DNA of 64,000 nt from Candidatus Latescibacterota bacterium (GCA_022826515.1 JAJDUT010000029.1:1-64000), one strand, 5' to 3'. Shown: positions 33,628-42,337, numbered from the stretch's first letter. Program-made: numbers and translations. The notes: generated from the sequence alone by a model not told the origin.

Positions 33628-34815
33628 GTGCAGCCAGACCACTTTGCCGCCTATCACGACGAGGACCTCGTCCGCGCCTTCACCCTAGAACGCGCCAACT
33701 ATGAGGCCCCCTACCTAGCCAGCGTCGCCGCCGAACTGGCGCGCCGCAACGTCGATCCCCAAGCCTTCATCGACCAAGTCGAAGTCCGCTACCACGCAGA
33801 CGCCCCGGCAACCTGCACCATCGCCCAAGCCCTCGCAAAAGCCAGCGAAGAGTTGCCGCTTTGGCATCTGTTGGCCTTTACCCGCTACTTCGGCGATACC
33901 CTCGTCGTCCAGCGCGAGTTGCGCTCCTACCTGGTGAACGTTTACCGGGGCGAGGAGTATGCCTACTCCTTCTTCGTCGCCGAGGGCCAGTCCCTACAAG
34001 ACCTGCTGCGCCGTTTCCTGACCCTCGCGGACTGGGACCACCTCGCGGACACAACCTATCAGCTCGATAGCTGGCACCCCCTCCTCCGCACCCGCTCACC
34101 CCGCTACCTGCAAAAAATCGCCACGGCCCTAGCCGACGAGGGACTGCTCTTCACCGTCCAGACCCCGGTCTTGAGCCACGATCCGCGCGGCCAGCTAACC
34201 CTGCTGGTCCCCAGCCGCGACCCGGCGGCCAGCGCAGTCCTGCACAAGGTGGAAGACCACCTCAGCGCCCTCCGCGACCAAGCCACTGCCGCCTTTGCGG
34301 TAAACGACCGCGACCGCGAGCTAGCCATCTACGCCGAGCTTGCCGCCTACGGGCTAAACAACCCAGCCATCTACTACAACCTGGGCAGCGCACTCGCCGA
34401 AGCCGGGCGCTATGCCGAAGCCGCCACCGCCTTTGTCGAATCCGCATCCCTGAGCCTTACTGCGCTCGACGTCCAAGTCCCGTTCCAGTCCCGCCGGGGC
34501 ACTGGAGGGCTGGGGGGAACTTTCGGGATGGTAGGGACGTTGATCTCGTCGCTCAAACCGGACGAGAAGACGCCAAAAGATGAGCAGCGCGAGGTCCCCG
34601 ATCACATCGAAGACATTGAGCTACAGCTTGCACAGCTACTCAAACGCCTACCCCAAGACCTCAACATCCTCCACGCCCTAGCCGCCAGCGCCGCCATCCG
34701 CCACGACGTCCCCCGCGCCCGCGAACACTACCAGCAAATCATAGCGATCAACCCCGCCGACGAAACAGCTAAGCACTACTTGGCCGAACAGCAGCCCCCG
34801 ACACGGGATTTTTGA
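33628..34815 (+). CDS. TPR-containing protein
   Basis: The GTG at 33628 is chosen as start because residues further out read as proline/arginine-rich shadow of the preceding small gene. Two TPR-like helical pairs are visible: NPAIYYNLGSALAEAGRYAE at about 245-265, and VPRAREHYQQIIAINPADET near the C-terminus. The N-terminal ~230 residues (DLVRAFTLERANYEAPYLAS..., LLWHLLAFTRYFGDTLVVQ-like segments) are of unknown fold. A Gly-rich stretch sits between the two TPR pairs. Probably a scaffold protein; no enzymatic motif seen. Confidence 0.7.
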   Translation: MQPDHFAAYHDEDLVRAFTLERANYEAPYLASVAAELARRNVDPQAFIDQVEVRYHADAPATCTIAQALAKASEELPLWHLLAFTRYFGDTLVVQRELRSYLVNVYRGEEYAYSFFVAEGQSLQDLLRRFLTLADWDHLADTTYQLDSWHPLLRTRSPRYLQKIATALADEGLLFTVQTPVLSHDPRGQLTLLVPSRDPAASAVLHKVEDHLSALRDQATAAFAVNDRDRELAIYAELAAYGLNNPAIYYNLGSALAEAGRYAEAATAFVESASLSLTALDVQVPFQSRRGTGGLGGTFGMVGTLISSLKPDEKTPKDEQREVPDHIEDIELQLAQLLKRLPQDLNILHALAASAAIRHDVPRAREHYQQIIAINPADETAKHYLAEQQPPTRDF

Positions 34816-34944
34816 TTAATCGGGCACGTTCTAATAAGACCTAAGTGTCCCTAATATCAATCAGATGGAATAGGTCGAATGAGGTTATTATCGATGCGTT
34901 AAGCACTTCTTGACCGACTTTGGAAAAAAAATTACCTTGTACGC

Positions 34945-36510
34945 ATGGGTAATGGCTGGACTTTCTACGGACGCCGGGACGAACTGGGCAACCTCCTAGC
35001 GGAAATGCGCCAGCAACGCTGGTTCTTCGGCACCATCCGCGGACGCCGCCGAATCGGCAAGACCGCCCTTATCCAGCAAGCACTCACGACGCTCGCAGAG
35101 GACGAGCCGAACGGTCCCCCGGTGCTGCTGGTCCAACTACCCGATAGCAGCCCCGAAGATCTAGCGGCAGTGTTCCGAAGCGCAGTGCGGGAAGCGGCAC
35201 TGGAACGCCATCTCAACAGATTGAGCGCGATTAGAGATCTGCCCGAGGTGGCTGCTGCTATAGGCTCGCTGTGCTCAGTGGGAACGATAGTGGTCCTCGA
35301 CGAATTTCAGCTCTGCCACCGTGGGCCACTACGCGGTTTCCCCTCGTTGCTTCAGGCCCAAGTTGACCGCCTTCAGGACCGGAGCACGGTGGGCGGCCTA
35401 ATCGTCCTCGGCTCCGTCCAAGCCGAGATGGAAGCACTGCTCAACGACCGACAGGCACCTCTTTTTGGCCGCACGACGTTCGACCTCCGGCTCGATCCAT
35501 GGGATCTCCAAACGATCTTTGAAGTGTGCCACGATCACGGCGCAAGCGACCCGACGCGCTGCTTGACCTTATGGACCCTCTTTGGCGGCGTACCCAAGTA
35601 CTGGCGGCACTTTGCAGAAACGGACGGCCTAAACACCATTCCGGCATGGGAATCGTGGACACAGGAAGTGTGCGAGAGGCTCTTCCTGCGCTCGGATTCA
35701 CCCTTGCGCGAGGAGGGTGAAAGCCTACTCGGGCGCGAGTTGCGACGCAACTACGTCGCCATCCTTCGCACTCTAGCGGAGCGGGGGCCTTGCACACACG
35801 CGGATTTGCAGGAAGCCTTACCAGAGCGTTCTCTGGGACCCTACTTGAAAACTCTGACGCAAGATCTGCGGCTCATCGAAAAACAGCATCCCATGTTCGC
35901 AGAGGAGCGACAGCGCCGCGCACGCTACGTCGTTTCCGACCCGTTCCTCTGTGCATGGCTCAATGTGATTCAACCCGCCTGCCAAGCCGCGCGCATCGCG
36001 CCTGCGTCTCAAGTAGCCAAGCGCATTTCCGCACGGCTCAGTACGCTTGAGGGGCATGCCTTTGAGCGAATGGTACGGGACGCGAGCGAGGCAGGATCAC
36101 GCGCCGGTAATACGGATTTTCCGATGACGGACCGCGTTCGAGGCTACTGGAACAGACCGCAGCAAGCCCGGATGTCAGTGGAAATCGATTTCATCGCTTG
36201 GAACGAGGAAGATCAACGCATCCGCTTCGGATCCTGCAAGCGGAATCCCGCTAAACACGACTCGAAGTCACTTCGCGCATTCCACGAACATCTGGATCGC
36301 TTCCTAGCCACTGTCGGTAGCCGCTTCCACAAGTGGCATCGGGAACTCGCGCTTTTTTCCCCTCAGTTCTCCGAAGAACAACGCGCACGCCTCAATGCCG
36401 ACAACTACATCTGCCGCGACCTCGTTGACTTCCAGCGCATGCTTGGCAACAAAGAACGCGGGGCAAAAGGCGCACTGGATGTATCGCCCAAGGTTACTGG
36501 AGAAGAGTGA
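34945..36510 (+). CDS. AAA+ ATPase with C-terminal DUF234-like nuclease domain
   Basis: Archaeal-type ATPase: FYGRRDEL opens the domain, Walker A GRRRIGKT is at 33-40, Walker B VVLDE is at 116-120, and LFGGVPKYW is a family motif in the lid. A winged-helix segment (RTLAERGPCTHADLQEAL) follows. The C-terminal ~90 residues have VEIDFIAW (about 412-419) and FGSCKRN (about 428-434), the spaced E/D...CK pattern of DUF234/PD-(D/E)xK-like domains. Such proteins are widespread in mobile and defence regions but mostly uncharacterised. Its TGA overlaps the ATG of an HExxH protein by 1 nt (TGATG). Confidence 0.82.
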   Translation: MGNGWTFYGRRDELGNLLAEMRQQRWFFGTIRGRRRIGKTALIQQALTTLAEDEPNGPPVLLVQLPDSSPEDLAAVFRSAVREAALERHLNRLSAIRDLPEVAAAIGSLCSVGTIVVLDEFQLCHRGPLRGFPSLLQAQVDRLQDRSTVGGLIVLGSVQAEMEALLNDRQAPLFGRTTFDLRLDPWDLQTIFEVCHDHGASDPTRCLTLWTLFGGVPKYWRHFAETDGLNTIPAWESWTQEVCERLFLRSDSPLREEGESLLGRELRRNYVAILRTLAERGPCTHADLQEALPERSLGPYLKTLTQDLRLIEKQHPMFAEERQRRARYVVSDPFLCAWLNVIQPACQAARIAPASQVAKRISARLSTLEGHAFERMVRDASEAGSRAGNTDFPMTDRVRGYWNRPQQARMSVEIDFIAWNEEDQRIRFGSCKRNPAKHDSKSLRAFHEHLDRFLATVGSRFHKWHRELALFSPQFSEEQRARLNADNYICRDLVDFQRMLGNKERGAKGALDVSPKVTGEE

Positions 36511-37259
36511 TGGCCGACGTGACAGCTTCTCCCTTCTTGCTCATAGAAAACGGCAACTGGGGAGGGACAAGCCTCCGCACGGTACGTGCGGTTCTGAAAT
36601 CTACATTTGACGTCCTGTTGGATGCGTTCGGAAAACTTCCCGACGCCCCAGTCCACATAGCTAGATGGAGCCAAGACCCTCGCGTATTCTACGACTATCG
36701 GCCATACGAGATCAGGATCAGCGCACGCGACACGTACTGGTGTCAGTACGTGTACCAGTTCTCTCACGAACTATGTCACGTGATGACCAACTTTGATCGC
36801 CACAAGGAACACAAACACAAGTGGTTCGAGGAGAGCCTCTGCGAGCTAGCGTCCCTCTTCGTTCTGTATCGACTCGCAACGATCTGGAAAGAACATCCCC
36901 CGGCCGAGATTATTGACGCGGTCGAATTTGCACCACATTTCAGGACCTACGCCGACGATACGGCCGCAAAATATCCTCGCATTTGCTCTGGCGATTCTCA
37001 GAAATGGCTGAGCGAAAATATCGATTCCCTAGAAGCATATCCCTACGAGCGCAAACTCAACGGTACGATAGCCGTTCTTCTGCTGGATCGGTTTATAGAA
37101 GATTCTTCCCTATGGCGCGATTGCGGCTGGCTGGACCACTGGGACCCAAATGCGAATGAGACGTTCAGGGACTACCTCGATTCTTGGGCCGAGCTCCTGC
37201 ACGAGAAGGATTTTGCAGCGCGAGCACCTTACCTTATCAGGGACGGCCTAGGCTACTGA
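36510..37259 (+). CDS. HExxH metalloprotease-like protein coupled to the ATPase
   Basis: 249 residues, soluble, no signal peptide. SHELCHVM (about residues 85-92) is an HExxH zinc site, and FEESLCELASL about 20 residues later supplies a Glu as expected for a gluzincin-type third ligand. The C-terminal part is helical (IAVLLLDRFIEDSSLWRDCGW). No named family recognised. The ATG overlaps the ATPase stop codon (TGATG), so it is translated by re-initiation after the ATPase. A cytoplasmic protease switched on by an ATPase-nuclease is a possible defence design, but this is inference. Confidence 0.65.
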   Translation: MADVTASPFLLIENGNWGGTSLRTVRAVLKSTFDVLLDAFGKLPDAPVHIARWSQDPRVFYDYRPYEIRISARDTYWCQYVYQFSHELCHVMTNFDRHKEHKHKWFEESLCELASLFVLYRLATIWKEHPPAEIIDAVEFAPHFRTYADDTAAKYPRICSGDSQKWLSENIDSLEAYPYERKLNGTIAVLLLDRFIEDSSLWRDCGWLDHWDPNANETFRDYLDSWAELLHEKDFAARAPYLIRDGLGY

Positions 37260-37272
37260 ATCGTCCCGCCGC

Positions 37273-38349
37273 CTACCAAGACAACGGCTCAAATCCCATG
37301 CGCTGCGTCAGTTTGCGCGCCGCTTGCGCCACCTGCGGGTGCGGGTCGTAGAGCGCGGTCTCAAAGCTGTCGCGATGCGTGCGCGGGTCCAGGCGATCGA
37401 GGAACTTGGCTGCGCTCAGCCGCACGTGCGGCACCGGGTCGGTCAGGCCGCGCCAAAACCACTTGGGGGCCTCTTCCCCACTGCGCAGGACCAGCACCTC
37501 AATAGCCGCGCCGCGCACCGCCTTATGCTCGCTCTCCGCGTACGGAACCAACACCTCTGGCTGAATGTCATCGCAATGCCGCATCACCTTGAGGATGCCG
37601 ACCGCGCTTTGCGGCTGGCCCTCGCCCAGCAGCAATACGCACCACTCGAACAGGTCTGGATCGTCTAGGTCGGCCAAGAGCTGGAGGCCGCGCACCTGCC
37701 GCTGCGGCTTGTCCGACTCCAAGCAAGCGATGGCCTCTTCCTCGCGGTTATCAACAGGCGCTGCAATTTCGAACGCGGCCTGCTGCGCCTCGGCTTCTCG
37801 CGCCACCTTGGGCCAGACCCGCAAGTGCTCAAAGTCGATCTCCACTCCGGCAAAGCGGTCCGGGATCCACTGGGCGGCGCGAGCCAACAACTCCTTCTCG
37901 CCGATCCGCGCAGTGGGCTGGGTCGCCAGCCGGTTGTCGATCCAGCGAGTCAAACGCAAGACGCCCTCGTGGCGGGCGCTGACGCCCTTGTGCGCCTTGA
38001 CGCTCAAGACGGCGTTGACCCAGCGGGCGATCTCCTCGGCAGTCTCCGGCAGGCCCAGCCCGTAGTGGCTGCGCAGGGAGGACGCGGGAATGGCTCCGTT
38101 GATCGAGATGACCCCGCCGCTTTCGCGCACCTGCCGACTGCCGTAGCGCTGGCGCAGAGTTTTCAAGTCGAGATCTACGGTTAGCACAACCGGGCGATCT
38201 CGGGTGTGCCGCGATTTGGAGTGTGCCCGCTGCTTGGCGTAACTCTTGCCCCGCGAAAACCACACCCGCCGCGAGGGCGATCGCGGCTGAAAACCATCGC
38301 GGGCGATCTGACGGGCGGCGCGGCGCGTGGTGCCGTGATAGACGATCAT
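37273..38349 (-). CDS. ADP-ribosyltransferase-like N-terminus fused to HEAT repeats
   Basis: The start at 38349 (MIVYHGTT) is chosen because GAGG lies 8 nt upstream. The first ~100 residues carry VYHGTTRRAARQIARDGFQP and VWFSRGKSYAKQRA, a pattern seen in ADP-ribosyltransferase/KptA-like folds (HGT, then x, then small-residue F/Y-S). A middle helical region follows, and the last ~150 residues are HEAT-like repeats (QVRGLQLLADLDDPDLFEW, VPHVRLSAAKFLDRLDP, PHPQVAQAARKLTQRM). No transmembrane or signal segment. HEAT repeats would provide target binding. Domain assignment of the N-terminus is tentative. Confidence 0.6.
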   Translation of the reverse strand: MIVYHGTTRRAARQIARDGFQPRSPSRRVWFSRGKSYAKQRAHSKSRHTRDRPVVLTVDLDLKTLRQRYGSRQVRESGGVISINGAIPASSLRSHYGLGLPETAEEIARWVNAVLSVKAHKGVSARHEGVLRLTRWIDNRLATQPTARIGEKELLARAAQWIPDRFAGVEIDFEHLRVWPKVAREAEAQQAAFEIAAPVDNREEEAIACLESDKPQRQVRGLQLLADLDDPDLFEWCVLLLGEGQPQSAVGILKVMRHCDDIQPEVLVPYAESEHKAVRGAAIEVLVLRSGEEAPKWFWRGLTDPVPHVRLSAAKFLDRLDPRTHRDSFETALYDPHPQVAQAARKLTQRMGFEPLSW

Positions 38350-38371
38350 GATAGACCTCACTAGTCAATTA

Positions 38372-38450
38372 GGAATTGAGAATTACGAATTGAGAATTAC
38401 CCACCACCTCCCCAATTCGTAATTCCTAATTCCTAATTCCTAATTCCTAA
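38372..38450. repeat. AATTCCT tandem repeat within an imperfect long hairpin
   Basis: AATTCCT is repeated just over four times at 38421-38450. In addition 38372-38392 is the near-perfect reverse complement of 38413-38433 (two mismatches), enclosing 20 nt. It lies in the short gap between two minus-strand genes and is very A+T-rich compared with its surroundings. Confidence 0.65.
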
Positions 38451-39353
38451 TCACAATGTCAAGTTTTTCTTCGGTTCCCGCGTGCAGCGAACTAAACAGC
38501 GCAGTTCGGTGAGCGGATCGGTGGGGCAGTTCCTTTGGTAATCTCGCACCTGCTCCAGCCACGCGGCCTCCCAGTCGCCGCCCTGATAGCGGTGCAACGT
38601 CGCCAAGGCACCTACGGCTGCGGCTTGGACGGCCCCAGGCCTTTCATCACTCCAGACGCCCAAACTGTACTCGCGGCGGATGCCGCCCGTAGCCGGATTC
38701 CAAGCCGCCTCTACGTGTTGGCCCAGGTAGCGCCCCGCCAAGGCGCAAAGGTGCGTCTCTTCACGGCGAGCGGCCTCGTCCAACAACGCGGTCAGCGCGG
38801 CGAGAGCCGCCTCGCTATAGACGCAGGTTCCCCAGTACTCGTCAAAGCGAAAGAAGTCGCCGCGGACGGCAAAGAGCACCCCCCCCAAGTCCGGGTAATA
38901 GTGGTAGCTCAAGATGGCAGCTACGGCGCGGGCAGCGGCTATTTGCAACTCGCGGTCAGCATGGTCGTGCAAAAGGCGCGTACACACGCTCAGCACCTGC
39001 GCCCAGTCGTCGAGACACCGCGCCCCCTTGGGCATGGGTTGCCCCTCTGGCGACTCGCCGACGTAATCCACCGAGTCGCAACGCGCCAAGCTTTGCAGCA
39101 CGAGCGTCCGCGCCTGTTCCCAATATCCACAGGCCGCCAGTCCCTCGGCCAACACAAGGGAACCGCGCACCGCAGCCTCGTCGTGCTCACGGCTCTCGGC
39201 CACCTGCTCGGCTAGCCTCCGGTAGCGCGGCTGCTCCCACAAACGCGATAGCGACCACAACAATTGACCGTCCCGGAGCGCACTGGTACCCGTACCGCCC
39301 GCCAACAGCGCCTCGACGGACTTGGCTGCCGCCTCGGCAATTCGCTCACTCAT
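38451..39353 (-). CDS. Helical-barrel-like hypothetical protein
   Basis: A 300-residue, mostly helical protein with repeated Ala/Leu-rich hairpins (LAEQVAESREHDEAAVRGSL, WAQVLSVCTRLLHDHADREL, AALAALTALLDEAARREETHLC). The organisation recalls alpha/alpha-toroid (six-hairpin) enzymes, with aromatic-rich loops such as SYHYYPDLGG and FFRFDEYWGTC that could line a sugar-binding cleft. No catalytic motif is certain. No signal peptide. Its stop abuts the AATTCCT repeat. Function unknown. Confidence 0.6.
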   Translation of the reverse strand: MSERIAEAAAKSVEALLAGGTGTSALRDGQLLWSLSRLWEQPRYRRLAEQVAESREHDEAAVRGSLVLAEGLAACGYWEQARTLVLQSLARCDSVDYVGESPEGQPMPKGARCLDDWAQVLSVCTRLLHDHADRELQIAAARAVAAILSYHYYPDLGGVLFAVRGDFFRFDEYWGTCVYSEAALAALTALLDEAARREETHLCALAGRYLGQHVEAAWNPATGGIRREYSLGVWSDERPGAVQAAAVGALATLHRYQGGDWEAAWLEQVRDYQRNCPTDPLTELRCLVRCTREPKKNLTL

Positions 39354-39409
39354 TTAGCAATCCGGAGTGATTCGAACGGTTCGAGCGATAGGTCGTCTGG
39401 TACATCCTA

Positions 39410-39441
39410 TTCTGCGTCTATCTGCGTCCATCTGCGGATTA
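39410..39441 (-). repeat. CCGCAGATGGACGCAGATA repeat, copy B
   Basis: Read on the minus strand this gives TAATCCGCAGATGGACGCAG followed by ATAGACGCAGAA. It is the same three-unit CGCAGAT series found at 12729-12759. Confidence 0.6.
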
Positions 39442-39466
39442 TCTTGTAAGTGGTCTAGGATTGCTA

Positions 39467-40468
39467 TTAGAACTGCCCACTGCGAGATTCGTATTTGGTC
39501 GGCTTACCCAAGCTCATACCATCGGCCATGACCCATTCGGCCACCGTGCGCAACATCTGCTCCGGGCCGACGCGCGGGAGGCCAAATTCCGCGCACAAGC
39601 GCCGGCTATCTCCCAAGAGGGCGTCCGGAGCCTCCGCGCCCGTGAAGCGGGGCGTTTTGCCCATGATCTTCCCTAGCTGTTCGGCCAACTCGCGCACGGA
39701 TAAGGTATCCGGGCCAGTCAGATTGATGACGTCGGCCGGACTATCGCACAAGGGGAAGAAACGGCACAAATAGGCGTTGGCGTCGCCCTGCCAAATTTGG
39801 TTGACGTACCCCATAGTCAGGTCTATCGGCTCTTCCTGCCACACCTTATCGGCCAGATCGCGGATGATGCCATAGCGCGGCTCGGTAGCGTAAAACAGCC
39901 GCACAATCAGCAAAGGCGTCCCCCGCACCCGCGACGCGTACTGGGCGACCCGCTCGCCGCCCAAGCGCGATTGAGCGTATTCTCCCACCGGCCCCAAATC
40001 CCCGTCTTCGGCCGCTCCCGCCCCCGGAGCCTTGGCATACGCATACACATTGCCCGAACTCACATAGACGATCCGCGACTGGGCGTATCGCGCCATCACC
40101 GCACTGGGCAATGCAGTGTTCATCGCCCAAGTCGCGTCTTCATTGCCGGAGGCTCCAAACTTAAACCCGGCGAGGAAAAGGACGTTGGGCGCATCAGGCA
40201 GCTCCTTTAGTGCCCCGTCGGCGAGCAGATCGCAGGCAATGGTTTGCACGCCGACGCTTTCCAAGTAGCGCCGCTTTTCCGCATCCGTAAAGCGCGCCAC
40301 CCCCATCACCTGCTGTGCCCCGGCCCGCACCAACAGCTCGGCCAAGGTCGGCCCCATCTTGCCGCTGACCCCCAGCAACAGGATCGGCCCGTCCAACTGG
40401 CGCACAGCCTCCACGACTTCGGGCGTCGGAGTTGTCATGTCGTCTATGAGCGCGGCTTCGCTGACCAT
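39467..40468 (-). CDS. Extended SDR / NAD-dependent epimerase-like protein
   Basis: Rossmann nucleotide site ILLLGVSGKMGPTLAEL near the N-terminus, then IVYVSSGNVY as the catalytic-Ser strand. The active-site Tyr segment reads GEYAQSRLGGE, so the usual YxxxK is YxxxR. The start at 40468 (MVSEAALIDD) is preferred; it lies 2 bp after the thrB stop, so the genes are coupled. The frame further out encodes unlike sequence. Substrate unknown; the C-terminal ALLGDSRRLCAEFGLP segment resembles sugar-nucleotide epimerases. The Lys-to-Arg change may alter catalysis. Confidence 0.82.
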   Translation of the reverse strand: MVSEAALIDDMTTPTPEVVEAVRQLDGPILLLGVSGKMGPTLAELLVRAGAQQVMGVARFTDAEKRRYLESVGVQTIACDLLADGALKELPDAPNVLFLAGFKFGASGNEDATWAMNTALPSAVMARYAQSRIVYVSSGNVYAYAKAPGAGAAEDGDLGPVGEYAQSRLGGERVAQYASRVRGTPLLIVRLFYATEPRYGIIRDLADKVWQEEPIDLTMGYVNQIWQGDANAYLCRFFPLCDSPADVINLTGPDTLSVRELAEQLGKIMGKTPRFTGAEAPDALLGDSRRLCAEFGLPRVGPEQMLRTVAEWVMADGMSLGKPTKYESRSGQF

Positions 40469-40470
40469 AG

Positions 40471-41442
40471 TCACCTTTCTTTCACGCATTGAACGCCCTC
40501 GGCGGCGAGGCCGAGGACCAAAGTTCGCGCGGCAATCCCTTCTTTGGCCCACGCCTTTTGCATGGCCTCGGCCACCTCTGCGTCCCGACCGGTCACAAGC
40601 GCTAACGCGGTCGGCCCGGCCCCGCTCAACGCCGCACCCAACGCCCCAGCCTCTGCAGCCGCGGCCAACACCGTTTCCATCCCCGGAACTAGGCCCGTTC
40701 GATAGGGCTGGTGCAACCGATCCTGCATCCCAATCCGCAGCAGGCTGTAGTCGCCCTGTTGCAGTGCGGCCACCAACAAGCCAACGCGCCCGGCGTTAAA
40801 TATCGCATCCCGCCGCGCAATCTGCTCGGGCAGCACGCTCCGCGCCTTGGACGTGGGCAGGGGAAAATCCGGTATGGCCACGACCGCGGCCAAATCCCTC
40901 GGTGGCTCGATCCGCGCCCACGCAATCTCCTCGCCGTCCAAAGCCGCGATGACGATCCCCCCCAACACACAGGGCGCGACATTGTCCGGGTGCCCCTCCG
41001 CAGCCACGCCCTGCTGCAAGACCTCCTCCCGATCCAACCCCATCCCGCACAGCTCGGCACCGGCGGTCAAGCCAGAGACTAAAGCCGCCGAACTGCTGCC
41101 CAGTCCACTGGCCAGCGGGATCTGGCTGTCGATTGCCAAGCGCAACCGTCCAGGCGTCTTGCCAGCCCGCGCATAGGCGCACATCATCCCCTGATAGACC
41201 GCGTTGCGCTCGTCCAAAGGCACGCTCGCACTCCCCTCTCCCGTGGCCGCGATTTCCAAGCCCTCGCCTTCGCCTTCTTCCACTGCCAAATCCATGTACA
41301 ATTCCAGCGCCAGTCCCAAGCAGTCAAAACCCGCTCCTAAATTCGCCGACGTAGCCGGTGCGCGTACCCGCACCTGTTTCACTGGCGGCGCGGCCACCTT
41401 GTCCATAGAAGCACTCTTCTCCATTTTTACATTAAACCTCAT
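40471..41442 (-). CDS. thrB: Homoserine kinase
   Basis: Phosphorylates homoserine on the threonine pathway. GHMP kinase signatures: VRAPATSANLGAGFDCLGLAL near the N-terminus, IPLASGLGSSSAALVSGL as the phosphate-binding loop, and GAALSGAGPTALAL as the C-terminal motif 3. Alternative starts at 41424 and 41406 exist; family members usually begin only a few residues before the VRAPAT strand. It is coupled to the SDR gene (2-bp gap) and divergent from an amidohydrolase gene with only 17 bp between starts, so both promoters must lie inside coding sequence or overlap. Confidence 0.93.
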   Translation of the reverse strand: MRFNVKMEKSASMDKVAAPPVKQVRVRAPATSANLGAGFDCLGLALELYMDLAVEEGEGEGLEIAATGEGSASVPLDERNAVYQGMMCAYARAGKTPGRLRLAIDSQIPLASGLGSSSAALVSGLTAGAELCGMGLDREEVLQQGVAAEGHPDNVAPCVLGGIVIAALDGEEIAWARIEPPRDLAAVVAIPDFPLPTSKARSVLPEQIARRDAIFNAGRVGLLVAALQQGDYSLLRIGMQDRLHQPYRTGLVPGMETVLAAAAEAGALGAALSGAGPTALALVTGRDAEVAEAMQKAWAKEGIAARTLVLGLAAEGVQCVKER

Positions 41443-41459
41443 CCCAACCCAATAAAACT

Positions 41460-42302
41460 ATGCGTATTGACTCTCATCTGCACGTCTTCGCCCGTCCCAG
41501 CGCCGAGTTCCCGCGCGAGATCACCTCAAGTATGCCTGCCGAGCGCGAAGCGCCCGTCGAGGATCTCTTGGCGCACATGGCCGACCACGCCATCGCCAAA
41601 GCCGTGCTCGTGCAAACCGGCGGCACCAGCTTGGCGCATCACGCCTATTTACAACACTGCCTGCGTATCTATCCCGACCGCTTCTTGGGCATCGGCTTGA
41701 TACCGCCCGACGCGTCCGCGCCCGCCGACCACATGGATCGCCTCGCCGAAGACGGCTCGATCATCGGCTTCCGGCTCCGCTCACTCGGCGACTTTTCCCA
41801 GCCCATATGGGAACACGCCGCCCGCAAAAACTACGTACTCTGGCTCTATTTGCGCGCCACTTCCGCCCCGCTGGTGCCCCAATTCCTCACGGACTTTCCC
41901 CAAGTGCGCGTCGTGGTCAATCACCTCATGGTCTGTCCACGCGAGGATCGGTTCACTTGGGACGCCAAGGGCCGCCCGCAAATCGACACAGAGATGCGGC
42001 CGCCGACTGGATTCCTCGGCTCTGCGCCCGATTCGCCCAACGTCTGCGTCCATCTGTCGGGCCAATACGCCATGAGCAAGGCAGCCTATCCCTATCCCGA
42101 CTTGGCCGCTTGGCACCGCAGCCTGCTGGACGCTTTTGGTGCCGAACGCCTGCTGTGGGCTTCGGATTTTCCCTGGATTGTAGCCGACCCCGGCTACGGC
42201 GAATGCGTCGAGGTCCTCGACCACCTGCTGCCCGACCTAAGCAGCGAGCAACGCCAACTCATCATGGGCGAGACCGCGCGGCGTTTTCTCAGCTTTCGGT
42301 GA
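41460..42302 (+). CDS. Amidohydrolase-2 family TIM-barrel hydrolase
   Basis: Metal-dependent hydrolase of the ACMSD/amidohydrolase 2 group: MRIDSHLHVF gives the HxH ligands on strand 1, VVVNHLMVCP and VCVHLSGQYA provide later His positions, and LLWASDFPWIVADPGYG gives the strand 8 Asp. Length (280) is typical. Family members decarboxylate or hydrolyse small aromatic or lactone substrates. Divergent from thrB across 17 bp. It is the only plus-strand gene between 37.3 kb and 59.2 kb. Confidence 0.85.
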   Translation: MRIDSHLHVFARPSAEFPREITSSMPAEREAPVEDLLAHMADHAIAKAVLVQTGGTSLAHHAYLQHCLRIYPDRFLGIGLIPPDASAPADHMDRLAEDGSIIGFRLRSLGDFSQPIWEHAARKNYVLWLYLRATSAPLVPQFLTDFPQVRVVVNHLMVCPREDRFTWDAKGRPQIDTEMRPPTGFLGSAPDSPNVCVHLSGQYAMSKAAYPYPDLAAWHRSLLDAFGAERLLWASDFPWIVADPGYGECVEVLDHLLPDLSSEQRQLIMGETARRFLSFR

Positions 42303-42337
42303 GAGGCACAGCCCGTACGTGGGCTATTTCCAAGCAA

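Noticed and set aside
34885..34945. Leaderless promoter (TTGACC ... TACCTT) before the AAA+ gene
   Set aside because: The -10 is poor and no second line of evidence supports it.
38366..38450. Possible CRISPR array
   Set aside because: Units are only 7 bp and contiguous, with no spacers.
39361..39410. tRNA-like GATTCGAACGGTTCGA segment
   Set aside because: No cloverleaf, acceptor stem or anticodon arm can be formed around it.
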